A stretch of DNA of 6,336 bases from Bordetella parapertussis (GTDB lineage: Bacteria; Pseudomonadota; Gammaproteobacteria; Burkholderiales; Burkholderiaceae_C), in contig CAMBXY010000086.1 in the NCBI GenBank assembly GCA_945871945.1, positions 1 to 6,336 of the forward strand, in the 5' to 3' direction. The position numbers and the translations under genes are program-made. The notes below the pieces were generated by a model. That model saw nothing but the letters and a program-made list of their open reading frames with translations, was not told the DNA's origin and ran no database searches. Numbering within the stretch: the stretch's first letter is position 1; every line of letters begins with the position of its first letter. This document shows, one piece after another, positions 1-6,336 of this stretch.

Positions 1-795
1 CGCGAGAACTCAGAAGATATTTACGCGGGCATCGAATACGAGGCCGAGAGCGACAAAGTCAAAAAACTCATCAAATTCTTGATTGACGAAATGGGTGTCA
101 CCAAAATCCGCTTTCCCAACACCTCGGGCATTGGCATCAAACCTGTTTCACGCGAAGGAACCGAGCGCTTGGTTCGCAAAGCCATTCAGTACGCCATCGA
201 CAACGATAAGCCCAATGTGACCATCGTTCACAAAGGCAACATCATGAAATACACCGAGGGGGGGTTTCGTGACTGGTCTTACGCATTGGCGCAAAAAGAG
301 TTTGGCGCAGAGTTGATTGACGGCGGTCCTTGGTGCAAATTTAAAAACCCTAAAACCGGCAAAGAAATCATTGTCAAAGACAGCATTGCTGACGCTTTTT
401 TGCAGCAAATTTTGCTGCGTCCTGCGGAGTACAGCGTGATTGCCACCTTGAACCTCAATGGCGACTACATTTCAGACGCTTTGGCGGCTCAAGTGGGTGG
501 CATTGGCATAGCCCCAGGTGCCAATTTGTCTGATTCGGTGGCTTGCTTTGAAGCCACACACGGGACCGCGCCAAAGTATGCAGGCAAGGACTATGTGAAC
601 CCAGGATCCCTCATTTTGTCTGCAGAAATGATGCTGCGTCACATGGGATGGACCGAAGCGGCCGATCTGATTATTGCTTCGATGGAAAAATCCATTCACA
701 GCAAGAAGGTGACTTATGACTTTGCGCGCCTGATGGAGGGCGCTACCCAAGTCAGTTGCTCAGGTTTTGGTCAGGTAATGATTGACCACATGTGA
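1..795 (+). CDS. icd: Isocitrate dehydrogenase [NADP], 3' part (5' end outside window)
   Basis: Oxidatively decarboxylates isocitrate to 2-oxoglutarate with NADP+ in the cytosolic TCA cycle. The reading frame is open from base 1, so the gene is cut by the window edge. The 264 visible residues begin at RENSEDIY, which in E. coli Icd starts at Arg153; counting on from there gives a predicted full length of 416, the E. coli length, so no indel is needed. By that numbering the fragment keeps Arg153, Tyr160, Lys230 (in HKGN) and the metal-binding aspartates 283, 307 and 311 (NGDYISD). HGTAPKYAG supplies Lys344/Tyr345, and the late Tyr391/Arg395 pair (VTYDFARL) is also present; these are the residues that select NADP over NAD. 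The regulatory Ser113 lies upstream of the window. The natural C-terminus is intact, with TGA at 793-795. It converges on the cold-shock gene. Identification is near certain. Confidence 0.98.
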   Translation, partial: RENSEDIYAGIEYEAESDKVKKLIKFLIDEMGVTKIRFPNTSGIGIKPVSREGTERLVRKAIQYAIDNDKPNVTIVHKGNIMKYTEGGFRDWSYALAQKEFGAELIDGGPWCKFKNPKTGKEIIVKDSIADAFLQQILLRPAEYSVIATLNLNGDYISDALAAQVGGIGIAPGANLSDSVACFEATHGTAPKYAGKDYVNPGSLILSAEMMLRHMGWTEAADLIIASMEKSIHSKKVTYDFARLMEGATQVSCSGFGQVMIDHM

Positions 796-801
796 GCGGC
801 T

Positions 802-833
802 CTTTGGGTTTTTCCAAAGTTTTCCAAAGTTTT
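802..833 (+). terminator. Weak candidate intrinsic terminator of icd
   Basis: Seven bases past the icd stop, CTTTGG (802-807) can pair with CCAAAG at 814-819 (6-base loop, followed by TTTT at 820-823). It can pair alternatively with a second CCAAAG at 824-829, followed by TTTT at 830-833. The stem is only six pairs with two G/C-rich steps, so it would be a weak terminator. On the minus strand the hairpin is not followed by a T run, so it would not serve the opposing cold-shock gene in the usual way. Confidence 0.35.
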
Positions 834-840
834 CAAAGGC
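811..840. repeat. Short tandem repeat, 10-bp unit, between convergent genes
   Basis: Two perfect copies of TTTCCAAAGT (811-820 and 821-830) are followed by a degenerate third, TTTCAAAGGC (831-840). The third unit contains the stop codon of the minus-strand cold-shock gene (833-835). The repeat supplies the 3' arm of the candidate icd terminator twice over. Confidence 0.7.
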
Positions 841-1141
841 GTTGAGCGCTCAAACTTGCGCCGAATTGAGGGGTTCTCAATCCTGAGTTTCTGGTGCTTA
901 CACGGGGTTCAACTGCTTCGTCGGGACCGGCTGGTGCGGCAATGACTTTGATATTTTGAGCCATCCATCCCCTAGGGCCTTCAATGAGTTCATACATGAC
1001 GCTGGCGCCTTGTTGTAGTGTTTTAAAGCCCGTCATATCGACTTGGCTGAAATGAGCAAATACATCCTGACCTATTTCTGAGGACTCGATAAAGCCAAAA
1101 CCCTTGTGGTTGTTAAACCATTTCACAATGCCAAAAGCCAT
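833..1141 (-). CDS. cspD: Cold-shock-domain protein with C-terminal tail (CspD-like by position)
   Basis: Small single-stranded nucleic-acid-binding protein of the CspA family, 102 residues. The five-stranded OB-fold domain covers about residues 3-67: VKWFNN at 6-11, RNP1 KGFGFI at 13-18 and RNP2 DVFAHF at 26-31. The aromatic RNA-facing residues Trp8, Phe9, Phe15, Phe17, Phe28, His30 and Phe31 are all kept. Usual family members stop near residue 70; here about 35 further residues rich in Ala, Pro, Ser and Arg follow, with no recognisable domain. The ATG is well supported by AAGGAG at 1148-1153 (minus strand) with a 6-base spacer. The gene diverges from clpS-clpA, as cspD does in E. coli, and shares the WFNN motif with CspD. 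The symbol rests on that synteny, so the subtype is inference while the family is certain. In E. coli, CspD is a stationary-phase inhibitor of replication rather than a cold-induced chaperone; whether that holds here is unknown. Confidence 0.93.
   Translation of the reverse strand: MAFGIVKWFNNHKGFGFIESSEIGQDVFAHFSQVDMTGFKTLQQGASVMYELIEGPRGWMAQNIKVIAAPAGPDEAVEPRVSTRNSGLRTPQFGASLSAQRL
842..853. repeat. Perfect 12-bp palindrome TTGAGCGCTCAA
   Basis: The sequence reads identically on both strands and lies within the last codons of the cold-shock gene. Its left part also contains CGCTCA (847-852), the complement of TGAGCG at the icd stop codon (793-798), so a longer-range pairing in an icd read-through transcript is possible. 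It could be chance, a protein-binding site, or part of 3'-end structure. Confidence 0.4.
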
Positions 1142-1147
1142 GGAACT

Positions 1148-1153
1148 CTCCTT
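1148..1153 (-). promoter_or_regulatory. Ribosome binding site of the cold-shock gene
   Basis: Minus-strand AAGGAG lies six bases before the ATG at 1141-1139, a near-ideal Shine-Dalgarno sequence and spacing. It fixes the start and contrasts with the weak signal in front of the divergent clpS. Confidence 0.85.
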
Positions 1154-1174
1154 TTATATACCTGTTAATTATCT

Positions 1175-1180
1175 ATTATA
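1175..1180 (-). promoter_or_regulatory. Possible proximal -10 element (TATAAT) for the cold-shock gene
   Basis: A perfect TATAAT occurs on the minus strand, about 34 bases before the start codon. No good -35 hexamer sits 16-18 bases upstream of it, and the whole region is AT-rich, so a chance match is possible. If used, the leader would be under 30 bases. Confidence 0.4.
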
Positions 1181-1202
1181 TAAACTAAATGAATACTAAA
1201 AT

Positions 1203-1231
1203 ATTAGAATATAGTTTTCTTTTTTTGTAAA
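1203..1231 (-). promoter_or_regulatory. Candidate sigma-70 promoter of the cold-shock gene
   Basis: On the minus strand TTTACA (1231-1226, 5 of 6 matches to TTGACA) is separated by exactly 17 bases from TCTAAT (1208-1203, 5 of 6 matches to TATAAT). Transcription would start near 1196 and give a leader of about 55 bases, much shorter than the roughly 160-base thermosensing leader of E. coli cspA. Runs of A and T upstream (1232-1260) could act as an UP element. The surrounding 172-base intergenic region (1142-1313) also has to hold the clpS promoter, for which I see no convincing -35/-10 pair. Confidence 0.6.
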
Positions 1232-1313
1232 GAAGTTTTTAATAATTTTCCATTTTTTCTCGGACAATTTTCAAAATACTTTGGCTCTTTAAGGGCACCG
1301 ATAGAATGGGCGC

Positions 1314-1661
1314 ATGGCAACAAATCCTTCTAAACCTGACATTACCCCGGCCAGAACTGGGGATTCCGACTCAGTGGTGCTTGAGCGGCGCACCCAAAAA
1401 ACCCAACCGCCCCAGATGTACCAAGTGGTTATGCTCAACGATGATTTCACTCCCATGGAGTTTGTGGTCATGGTGTTGCAAGAATTTTTTGGCAAAGACC
1501 GCGAAGCCGCTACCCAAATCATGCTGAAAATCCATTTGGATGGCAAAGGGGTGTGTGGGGTTTACACACGAGATGTTGCTACCAGCAAAGTTGATCAGGT
1601 CCAAGACTCCGCCCATCAAGCCGGACACCCGTTGCAAGCCGTGGTTGAACCCATTGAATAA
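1314..1661 (+). CDS. clpS: ATP-dependent Clp protease adaptor ClpS
   Basis: Cytosolic adaptor that binds proteins with destabilising N-terminal residues (Leu, Phe, Tyr, Trp) and delivers them to the ClpA N-domain for ClpAP degradation. The protein has 115 residues (E. coli 106). Residues 1-33 are a polar, flexible-looking N-terminal extension, the part that in the family engages the ClpA pore; the globular core starts near [10 protein letters not shown] (35-44). The substrate pocket residues are visible: Asn42, Asp43, Asp44, the gatekeeper Met48 in TPMEF and His74, matching E. coli Asn34, Asp35, Asp36, Met40 and His66. ATG 1314 is the first in-frame start after a stop at 1302. Its Shine-Dalgarno is poor: only GGG at 1308-1310, with AAGGG at 1291-1295 too distant. 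An out-of-frame ATG lies at 1306. It is followed 57 bases later by clpA. Confidence 0.96.
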   Translation: MATNPSKPDITPARTGDSDSVVLERRTQKTQPPQMYQVVMLNDDFTPMEFVVMVLQEFFGKDREAATQIMLKIHLDGKGVCGVYTRDVATSKVDQVQDSAHQAGHPLQAVVEPIE

Positions 1662-1718
1662 TCGAACATCGTTTCCATATACAGTTAAACCTACAGAGAC
1701 CGCCAGAAGGAAATTCTC

Positions 1719-4046
1719 ATGATCGCCCAAGAACTTGAAGTCAGCTTACACATGGCCTTTGTAGAGGCCAGGCAACAGCGGCATGAATTCATCACCGTCG
1801 AGCATTTGCTGTTGGCCTTGCTGGACAACCCCAGCGCCGCAGAAGTTCTTCGCGCTTGTTCGGCCAATATTGACGACTTGCGTAAATCGCTTTCCAACTT
1901 CATCAAAGACAACACGCCGCAAGTCGCCGGTTCGGACGAAGTTGACACCCAGCCAACGCTTGGCTTTCAGCGTGTGATTCAACGCGCCATCATGCATGTG
2001 CAGTCGACGGGAAACGGCAAAAAAGAAGTCACTGGCGCCAATGTGTTGGTAGCGATTTTTGGAGAAAAAGACTCGCATGCGGTTTACTACTTGCACCAGC
2101 AAGGTGTGACCCGTTTAGACGTGGTTAATTTCATTGCCCACGGTATAAAGAAAAATGACCCGCAAGAGCCGACCAAAAGCGCAGATGCGTCTCCCTCAGA
2201 AAACGAAGAATCCAACGATAAGTCTGACAAAGCATCTCCTTTGGAGCAATTCACCCAAAACTTGAATCAGCTGGCTAAAGAAGGCAAGATCGATCCGCTG
2301 ATCGGGCGCGAATACGAAGTTGAGCGTGTGATTCAAATTCTTTGCCGTCGCCGCAAAAACAATCCTTTGTTGGTCGGAGAAGCGGGTGTGGGCAAAACCG
2401 CTATTGCCGAGGGCTTGGCTTGGCGCATCACCCAGAAAGAAGTGCCAGAAATTTTGGCTGATTCTCAGGTCTATTCCTTGGACATGGGCGCATTGCTGGC
2501 CGGTACCAAGTACCGCGGTGACTTCGAACAGCGTCTCAAAGGCGTTTTGAAGTCTTTGAAAGATAAACCGAATGCGGTTTTGTTCATTGATGAAATCCAC
2601 ACCTTGATTGGCGCAGGCGCCGCATCTGGCGGCACCTTGGACGCTTCTAATTTACTCAAGCCCGCTTTGAGTTCGGGTCAATTGAAGTGCATTGGAGCGA
2701 CCACTTTCACTGAATACCGAGGTATTTTTGAAAAAGACGCGGCACTTTCCCGTCGCTTCCAAAAGATCGATGTGGTCGAACCTACCGTAGAGCAAACGGT
2801 TGATATTCTCAAGGGCTTGAAGTCGCGTTTTGAAGAGCACCACAGTGTGAAATATGCTTTAGCGGCGCTGCAAGCTGCAGCAGAGTTAAGCGCGAAGTAC
2901 ATCAACGACCGCCACCTGCCAGACAAGGCCATCGATGTGATCGATGAAGCTGGCGCTGCACAGCGCATCTTGCCGGTGTCCAAGCGCAAAAAGACCATCA
3001 GCAAAACAGAAATTGAAGATATCGTCGCAAAAATTGCGCGCATACCGCCAGCCAGCGTTTCCAACGATGACCGCGGAAAATTGCAAACTTTAGAGCGTGA
3101 CCTCAAAAGCGTGGTCTTTGGTCAAGACAAGGCGCTTGAAGTTTTGGCCTCTGCGGTCAAAATGGCGCGCTCAGGTTTGGGCAAAGCCGATAAGCCCATT
3201 GGTTCCTTTTTGTTCAGTGGCCCCACAGGTGTCGGCAAGACCGAAGCAGCCAAGCAGCTTGCTTACATCTTGGGTATCGAGTTGATTCGCTTCGATATGT
3301 CTGAGTACATGGAGCGACACGCGGTTAGCCGACTGATTGGCGCGCCTCCCGGCTATGTGGGTTTCGATCAAGGCGGATTGCTCACAGAAGCGGTCACCAA
3401 AAAACCGCATTCCGTGTTGCTGCTCGATGAGATTGAAAAAGCCCATCCCGATATTTACAATGTGCTGCTTCAAGTCATGGACCACGGCACCTTGACCGAC
3501 AACAACGGACGCAAGGCTGATTTTCGCAACGTCATCATCATCATGACGACCAATGCGGGCGCTGAGACCATGAACAAGTCGACCATAGGCTTTACCAATG
3601 CGCGTGAAGCGGGTGACGAGTTGGCCGATATCAAACGTTTGTTTACCCCTGAATTCCGTAACCGTTTGGACTCCACCGTCAGCTTCAAGGCCTTGGACGA
3701 ATTGGTCATCATGCGTGTGGTGGACAAATTCTTGCTGCAACTGGAAACCCAGTTAGCCGAGAAAAAAGTCGATGTCACTTTCACCGACGTGTTGCGCAAG
3801 TTTTTGGCTAAAAAAGGTTTTGATCCACTCATGGGCGCCCGACCCATGCAAAGACTCATACAAGACATGATTCGCCGTGCTTTGGCCGATGAATTGTTGT
3901 TTGGCCGTCTCACAGAAGGCGGTCGATTGACGGTGGATATCGATGACAAAGATGAGGTTTTGCTCGATATTCAACCTTTGCCCAAAAAAGAATCCAGAGC
4001 GTCAAAATCTGAGCCAGCCGAACCCGAAGAAGCTGAGGCTGGCTGA
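1719..4046 (+). CDS. clpA: ATP-dependent Clp protease ATP-binding subunit ClpA
   Basis: Hexameric AAA+ unfoldase that threads substrates into ClpP in the cytosol. It has 775 residues (E. coli 758). The N-domain (about 1-145) has two Clp_N repeats and binds ClpS; Glu23 and Glu28 align with the E. coli ClpS contact residues. A polar, acidic linker spans about 146-172. D1 has Walker A GEAGVGKT (220-227), pore loop KYRG (264-267), Walker B with DE at 291-292, sensor GATT (326-329) and arginine finger SRRF (344-347). D2 has Walker A GPTGVGKT (501-508), pore loop GYVG (545-548), Walker B with DE at 570-571, sensor TTN (610-612), arginine finger RNR (647-649) and sensor 2 GAR (706-708). IGF at 623-625 is the ClpP-docking loop, which separates it from ClpB. 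The last 20 residues are a charged tail. ATG is supported by AAGGA at 1707-1711, seven bases upstream. All motifs are intact. Confidence 0.98.
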   Translation: MIAQELEVSLHMAFVEARQQRHEFITVEHLLLALLDNPSAAEVLRACSANIDDLRKSLSNFIKDNTPQVAGSDEVDTQPTLGFQRVIQRAIMHVQSTGNGKKEVTGANVLVAIFGEKDSHAVYYLHQQGVTRLDVVNFIAHGIKKNDPQEPTKSADASPSENEESNDKSDKASPLEQFTQNLNQLAKEGKIDPLIGREYEVERVIQILCRRRKNNPLLVGEAGVGKTAIAEGLAWRITQKEVPEILADSQVYSLDMGALLAGTKYRGDFEQRLKGVLKSLKDKPNAVLFIDEIHTLIGAGAASGGTLDASNLLKPALSSGQLKCIGATTFTEYRGIFEKDAALSRRFQKIDVVEPTVEQTVDILKGLKSRFEEHHSVKYALAALQAAAELSAKYINDRHLPDKAIDVIDEAGAAQRILPVSKRKKTISKTEIEDIVAKIARIPPASVSNDDRGKLQTLERDLKSVVFGQDKALEVLASAVKMARSGLGKADKPIGSFLFSGPTGVGKTEAAKQLAYILGIELIRFDMSEYMERHAVSRLIGAPPGYVGFDQGGLLTEAVTKKPHSVLLLDEIEKAHPDIYNVLLQVMDHGTLTDNNGRKADFRNVIIIMTTNAGAETMNKSTIGFTNAREAGDELADIKRLFTPEFRNRLDSTVSFKALDELVIMRVVDKFLLQLETQLAEKKVDVTFTDVLRKFLAKKGFDPLMGARPMQRLIQDMIRRALADELLFGRLTEGGRLTVDIDDKDEVLLDIQPLPKKESRASKSEPAEPEEAEAG

Positions 4047-4048
4047 GC

Positions 4049-4768
4049 GTGGCGGGACATAGCAAATGGGCCAACATACAGCACCGCAAGGGCCGTCAAG
4101 ATGAAAAACGCGGCAAAGTTTGGACTCGCGTCATTCGTGAAATCATGGTGGCCGCGCGCACGGGTGGTGCAGATTTAAGCGCCAATCCGCGCTTGCGTTT
4201 GGCAATTGAAAAGGCCAAAGCGGTTAATTTGCCAGCAGACACTGTCAAGCGAAATATTGACAAAGCCACGGGCAATTTGGAAGGCGTGAACTATGAAGAA
4301 ATACGCTATGAAGCTTATGGTGTGGGCGGCGTCGCACTGATGGTTGACACCATGACCGATAACAAGGTGCGCACCGTTGCCGAGGTGCGCCATGCCTTGA
4401 ACAAACATGGGGGCAACTTAGGCACCGAGGGATCGGTTGCTTTTCAGTTTAAACACTGTGGCCAACTGATCTTCGCACCAGGTACATCTGAAGATGCCGT
4501 CATGGAGGCCGCCTTAGAAGCGGGTGCTGACGATGTATTGATCGATGAAGATGGCGCCGTTGAAGTCTTAACCCCGACGACAGCCTTTGAGGCAGTCAAA
4601 GCGGCTCTCGATGCAGCAGGTTTGCAAGCGGGCATGGCTGAAGTCACTTTTCGAAGCGAAGTCAGCATCGAATTGAATGACGATGACAGACTGAAAATGC
4701 AAAAAATCATTGATGCTCTTGAAGAACTTGACGATGTTCAAGAGGTTTTTCATAACGCCGCGCTATGA
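4049..4768 (+). CDS. yebC: YebC/PmpR family (TACO1-like) regulatory protein
   Basis: Member of the conserved YebC/TACO1 family, cytosolic. Members have been described as DNA-binding regulators (PmpR) and, for mitochondrial TACO1 and some bacterial YebC proteins, as translation factors that help ribosomes through difficult sequences such as proline runs; which role applies here cannot be read from the sequence. It has 239 residues against 246 in E. coli. Hallmarks are the N-terminal GHSKW (3-7) with the basic stretch to residue 23, [12 protein letters not shown] (103-114) and [14 protein letters not shown] (121-134). The start is GTG at 4049, because only that gives the universal MAGHSKW N-terminus. 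It lies 2 bases after the clpA stop, with GAGG at 4035-4038 (10-base spacing) inside clpA, which points to translational coupling. Its end overlaps purD by four bases. Unlike E. coli, it is not beside ruvC. Confidence 0.96.
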   Translation: MAGHSKWANIQHRKGRQDEKRGKVWTRVIREIMVAARTGGADLSANPRLRLAIEKAKAVNLPADTVKRNIDKATGNLEGVNYEEIRYEAYGVGGVALMVDTMTDNKVRTVAEVRHALNKHGGNLGTEGSVAFQFKHCGQLIFAPGTSEDAVMEAALEAGADDVLIDEDGAVEVLTPTTAFEAVKAALDAAGLQAGMAEVTFRSEVSIELNDDDRLKMQKIIDALEELDDVQEVFHNAAL

Positions 4769-6051
4769 AAATACTCATGGTTGGTGGCGGCGGTCGAGAA
4801 CATGCCTTGGCATGGAAACTTAATCAGTCCCCGCTAGTCCAGCGCATTTATGTGGCACCTGGTAATGGTGGAACCGCCTCTCACAAAGACCTGACCAATT
4901 TAGCTCTCACCGACAAAGTGGTATTGCGGGAATGGGCCTTGGCCAACGGCATTGACCTGACCGTGGTGGGCCCCGAAGCCCCTTTGGCCGCAGGCATAGT
5001 CGATGAATTTCGTCAACATGGCTTACGCATCTTTGGGCCCACGCAGGCCGCCGCGCAGCTTGAAAGCTCCAAGGTTTTTTCCAAAGCCTTTATGCGTAAA
5101 CACGGCATCCCCACAGCGGATTACCAAGTCTTTGAGGATGCCGCTCAAGCCCATGCATATGTCGACGCCAAAGGCGCGCCCATTGTGGTCAAAGCCGATG
5201 GCTTGGCTGCTGGCAAAGGGGTGGTGGTTGCCCTGAATGTGCAGGATGCGCATGCGGCCATTGACCACATGCTTGCCAATGACGGCGCTGTCCAACACCA
5301 GCAAGGTGTTGCGCGCGTGGTGATAGAGGAATTTTTAGACGGTGAAGAGGCCAGTTTCATGGTGGTTGCCAATGGCTTGGCTGCCGTTTCGCTGGCGACA
5401 TCACAGGACCACAAACGCTTGCTCGATGCCGATCAAGGCCCCAACACGGGCGGCATGGGGGCCTATTCCCCTGCGCCTGTCGTAACGCCAGAAATTCACG
5501 CCAAAGTCATGCGTGAAGTGATTTTTCCTACCCTTAAAGGCATGCAGCAAGACGGCATCCCTTACACCGGCTTTCTTTATGCAGGACTCATGATTGACCG
5601 GGCTGGCAGAGTTTTGGTGCTTGAGTTCAATTGTCGAATGGGGGACCCAGAAACTCAGCCCATCATGATGCGTCTTAAAAGCGATTTGCTTCAGTTGCTT
5701 TGGACAGCCACCGATCCGGACACCCATTTGTTGGCAAATACCGAACTGCAATGGGACAGGCGTTGTGCTTTAGGCGTTGTATTGGCCGCTGCCAACTACC
5801 CAGCCACACCAGAGCTAGGGCAAGAGATACGTGGGCTGGGGCCGGACAGCGAAGAAGCCATGGTGTTTCATGCGGGCACTGTACAAAAGGACGGCAAGCT
5901 GATCACCAGCGGCGGACGGGTCTTGTGTGTCACGGCCTTGGGCGACACAGTCAAACAAGCGCAAACCCGGGCTTACGAACTGGCCGACAAAGTACTTTTT
6001 CAAGGCATGCAAATGCGCCGAGATATCGGCTACCGAGCTATTCGACGCTAA
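4765..6051 (+). CDS. purD: Phosphoribosylamine--glycine ligase (GAR synthetase)
   Basis: Catalyses the second step of de novo purine synthesis: 5-phosphoribosylamine + glycine + ATP gives glycinamide ribonucleotide. It has 428 residues (E. coli 429) and is a monofunctional, cytosolic ATP-grasp enzyme. The N-domain has the glycine-rich [12 protein letters not shown] (7-18) and [11 protein letters not shown] (67-77). The ATP-grasp part has [10 protein letters not shown] (143-152), [10 protein letters not shown] (188-197), TSQDHKR (212-218) and [12 protein letters not shown] (225-236). The family signature RMGDPETQP is at 291-299, with Met where E. coli has Phe. The C-domain ends in DIGYRAI. ATG 4765 overlaps the yebC stop as ATGA, a typical translational re-initiation junction, so purD expression probably depends on yebC translation. 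It is followed by hemF after 33 bases with no terminator between. No key residue appears missing. Confidence 0.98.
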   Translation: MKILMVGGGGREHALAWKLNQSPLVQRIYVAPGNGGTASHKDLTNLALTDKVVLREWALANGIDLTVVGPEAPLAAGIVDEFRQHGLRIFGPTQAAAQLESSKVFSKAFMRKHGIPTADYQVFEDAAQAHAYVDAKGAPIVVKADGLAAGKGVVVALNVQDAHAAIDHMLANDGAVQHQQGVARVVIEEFLDGEEASFMVVANGLAAVSLATSQDHKRLLDADQGPNTGGMGAYSPAPVVTPEIHAKVMREVIFPTLKGMQQDGIPYTGFLYAGLMIDRAGRVLVLEFNCRMGDPETQPIMMRLKSDLLQLLWTATDPDTHLLANTELQWDRRCALGVVLAAANYPATPELGQEIRGLGPDSEEAMVFHAGTVQKDGKLITSGGRVLCVTALGDTVKQAQTRAYELADKVLFQGMQMRRDIGYRAIRR

Positions 6052-6084
6052 AGCCCCCGTCTTCAACTTCAGGCCGGATTGACT

Positions 6085-6336
6085 ATGAACCCCTCTTTTG
6101 CCCCCGTCAGAGCCTATTTACTCGGCTTGCAAGAAAGCATTACCTCGGCCATATCGGCCATTGACGGCAATGCTTTTCTGGTTGATAAATGGGAAAAACC
6201 TGCAGGTGAGACACTGCAAGGCAACGGAATCACACAAATTCTTGAAAATGGCCTTGTGTTCGAGCGAGCCGGTTGCGGTTTTTCTCATGTGCGCGGCCCC
6301 AAACTTCCACCGTCTGCAACCCAGCATCGGCCTGAG
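6085..6336 (+). CDS. hemF: Oxygen-dependent coproporphyrinogen-III oxidase, N-terminal part (cut by window end)
   Basis: Converts coproporphyrinogen III to protoporphyrinogen IX with O2 in haem biosynthesis. The frame stays open to the last base, giving 84 residues of a protein usually near 300. The match to E. coli HemF is clear: the start region aligns without gaps (RAYLLGLQE against KQFLLNLQD), then AIDGNAF, VDKWEKPAGE, NGLVFERAG (56-64), FSHVRG (66-71) and SATQHRPE (77-84) fall in the family order. ATG 6085 is chosen because it gives the same N-terminal length as E. coli; GGA at 6076-6078, six bases before, is a weak Shine-Dalgarno. The catalytic region lies beyond the window. HemF rather than HemN indicates haem synthesis with oxygen present. 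It is probably co-transcribed with purD. Confidence 0.95.
   Translation, partial: MNPSFAPVRAYLLGLQESITSAISAIDGNAFLVDKWEKPAGETLQGNGITQILENGLVFERAGCGFSHVRGPKLPPSATQHRPE

Larger units (their letters stand above)
1314..6336 (+). other. Probable operon clpS-clpA-yebC-purD-hemF
   Basis: Five co-directional genes are spaced 57 bp, 2 bp, -4 bp and 33 bp apart, and I see no GC-rich hairpin with a T run between them. The two tightest junctions (GTG two bases after TGA, and ATGA) imply coupled translation from clpA through purD. The operon may continue past the window. Internal promoters cannot be excluded, especially in the 57-bp clpS-clpA gap, where nothing recognisable was seen. Confidence 0.65.

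Noticed and set aside
79..795. TTG at 79 as a start giving a 238-residue protein
   Set aside because: The icd frame is open from base 1 and encodes the conserved [13 protein letters not shown] segment upstream of it, so TTG is an internal leucine codon.
1261..1300. Possible sigma-70 or heat-shock promoter for clpS
   Set aside because: CGGACA (1261-1266) has no -10 at the right distance, AATACT (1275-1280) has no -35, and no CTTGAA/CCCCAT-type heat-shock pair is present.
1306..1527. 73-codon ORF starting 8 bases before clpS in another frame
   Set aside because: It resembles no family I know and is overlapped by conserved clpS; kept only as a possible influence on clpS initiation.
1662..1718. 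Possible promoter or terminator between clpS and clpA
   Set aside because: No hairpin with T run and no credible -35/-10 pair; only the clpA Shine-Dalgarno is recognisable.
3171..3740. 189-codon minus-strand ORF opposite clpA
   Set aside because: It lies wholly antisense to the conserved D2 AAA+ domain, with no recognisable motif or ribosome site; a shadow of clpA codon use.
3470..3949. 159-codon minus-strand ORF opposite clpA
   Set aside because: Low-complexity Ser/Lys/Arg-rich product, antisense to clpA and overlapping another shadow frame.
5700..6164. 154-codon plus-strand ORF across the purD-hemF junction
   Set aside because: It is out of frame with both purD and hemF, and both of those have unambiguous family matches through the same bases.
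6118..6327. 69-codon minus-strand ORF near the window end
   Set aside because: Antisense to the conserved HemF N-terminus; no independent support.
1..6336. Search by eye for CRISPR arrays, tRNAs, insertion sequences or phage attachment scars (icd 3' ends are integration sites in some enterobacteria)
   Set aside because: No spaced direct repeats, tRNA cloverleaf, transposase or duplicated icd 3' end was seen; icd ends naturally and its neighbours are housekeeping genes.

Overview
The window is a gene-dense stretch of bacterial chromosome with ordinary housekeeping content. The proteins closely resemble gamma/betaproteobacterial versions: E. coli-type NADP isocitrate dehydrogenase, ClpS/ClpA, YebC, PurD and oxygen-dependent HemF. 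Gene order (icd, a divergent cold-shock gene with clpS-clpA, then yebC-purD-hemF) and the roughly balanced base composition suggest a betaproteobacterium, probably Burkholderiales (Comamonadaceae-like). This placement is inference from memory of gene order and protein similarity, not from a search. HemF implies that oxygen is available for haem synthesis.

Layout: 1-795 is the 3' two thirds of icd (+). It converges on a cold-shock-domain gene (833-1141, -). The 37-bp gap between them holds a small tandem repeat that can fold as a weak terminator for icd. The cold-shock gene has a very AT-rich leader (1151-1280, 24 G/C in 130 bases by hand count) with two recognisable promoter elements on the minus strand. 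Reading the other way from the same intergenic region is a run of five same-strand genes: clpS (1314-1661), clpA (1719-4046), yebC (4049-4768), purD (4765-6051) and hemF (6085 to the window end, incomplete). Spacings of 57 bp, 2 bp, a 4-bp overlap and 33 bp, with no terminator seen between them, suggest one transcription unit.

How the genes work together: ClpS hands N-degron substrates to ClpA, which unfolds and threads them into ClpP (clpP is not in the window). The pairing of a cold-shock gene facing clpS-clpA is also known in E. coli (cspD/clpS/clpA), so this part looks like an ancient linkage. YebC is a ribosome- or transcription-associated factor. PurD (purine synthesis) and HemF (haem synthesis) are metabolic genes apparently carried along in the operon. 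I found no mobile element, CRISPR array, tRNA, rRNA or clear novel system. The points most worth a second look are the long C-terminal tail on the cold-shock protein, the weakly signalled clpS start with a competing out-of-frame ATG, and the tight clpA-yebC-purD coupling.
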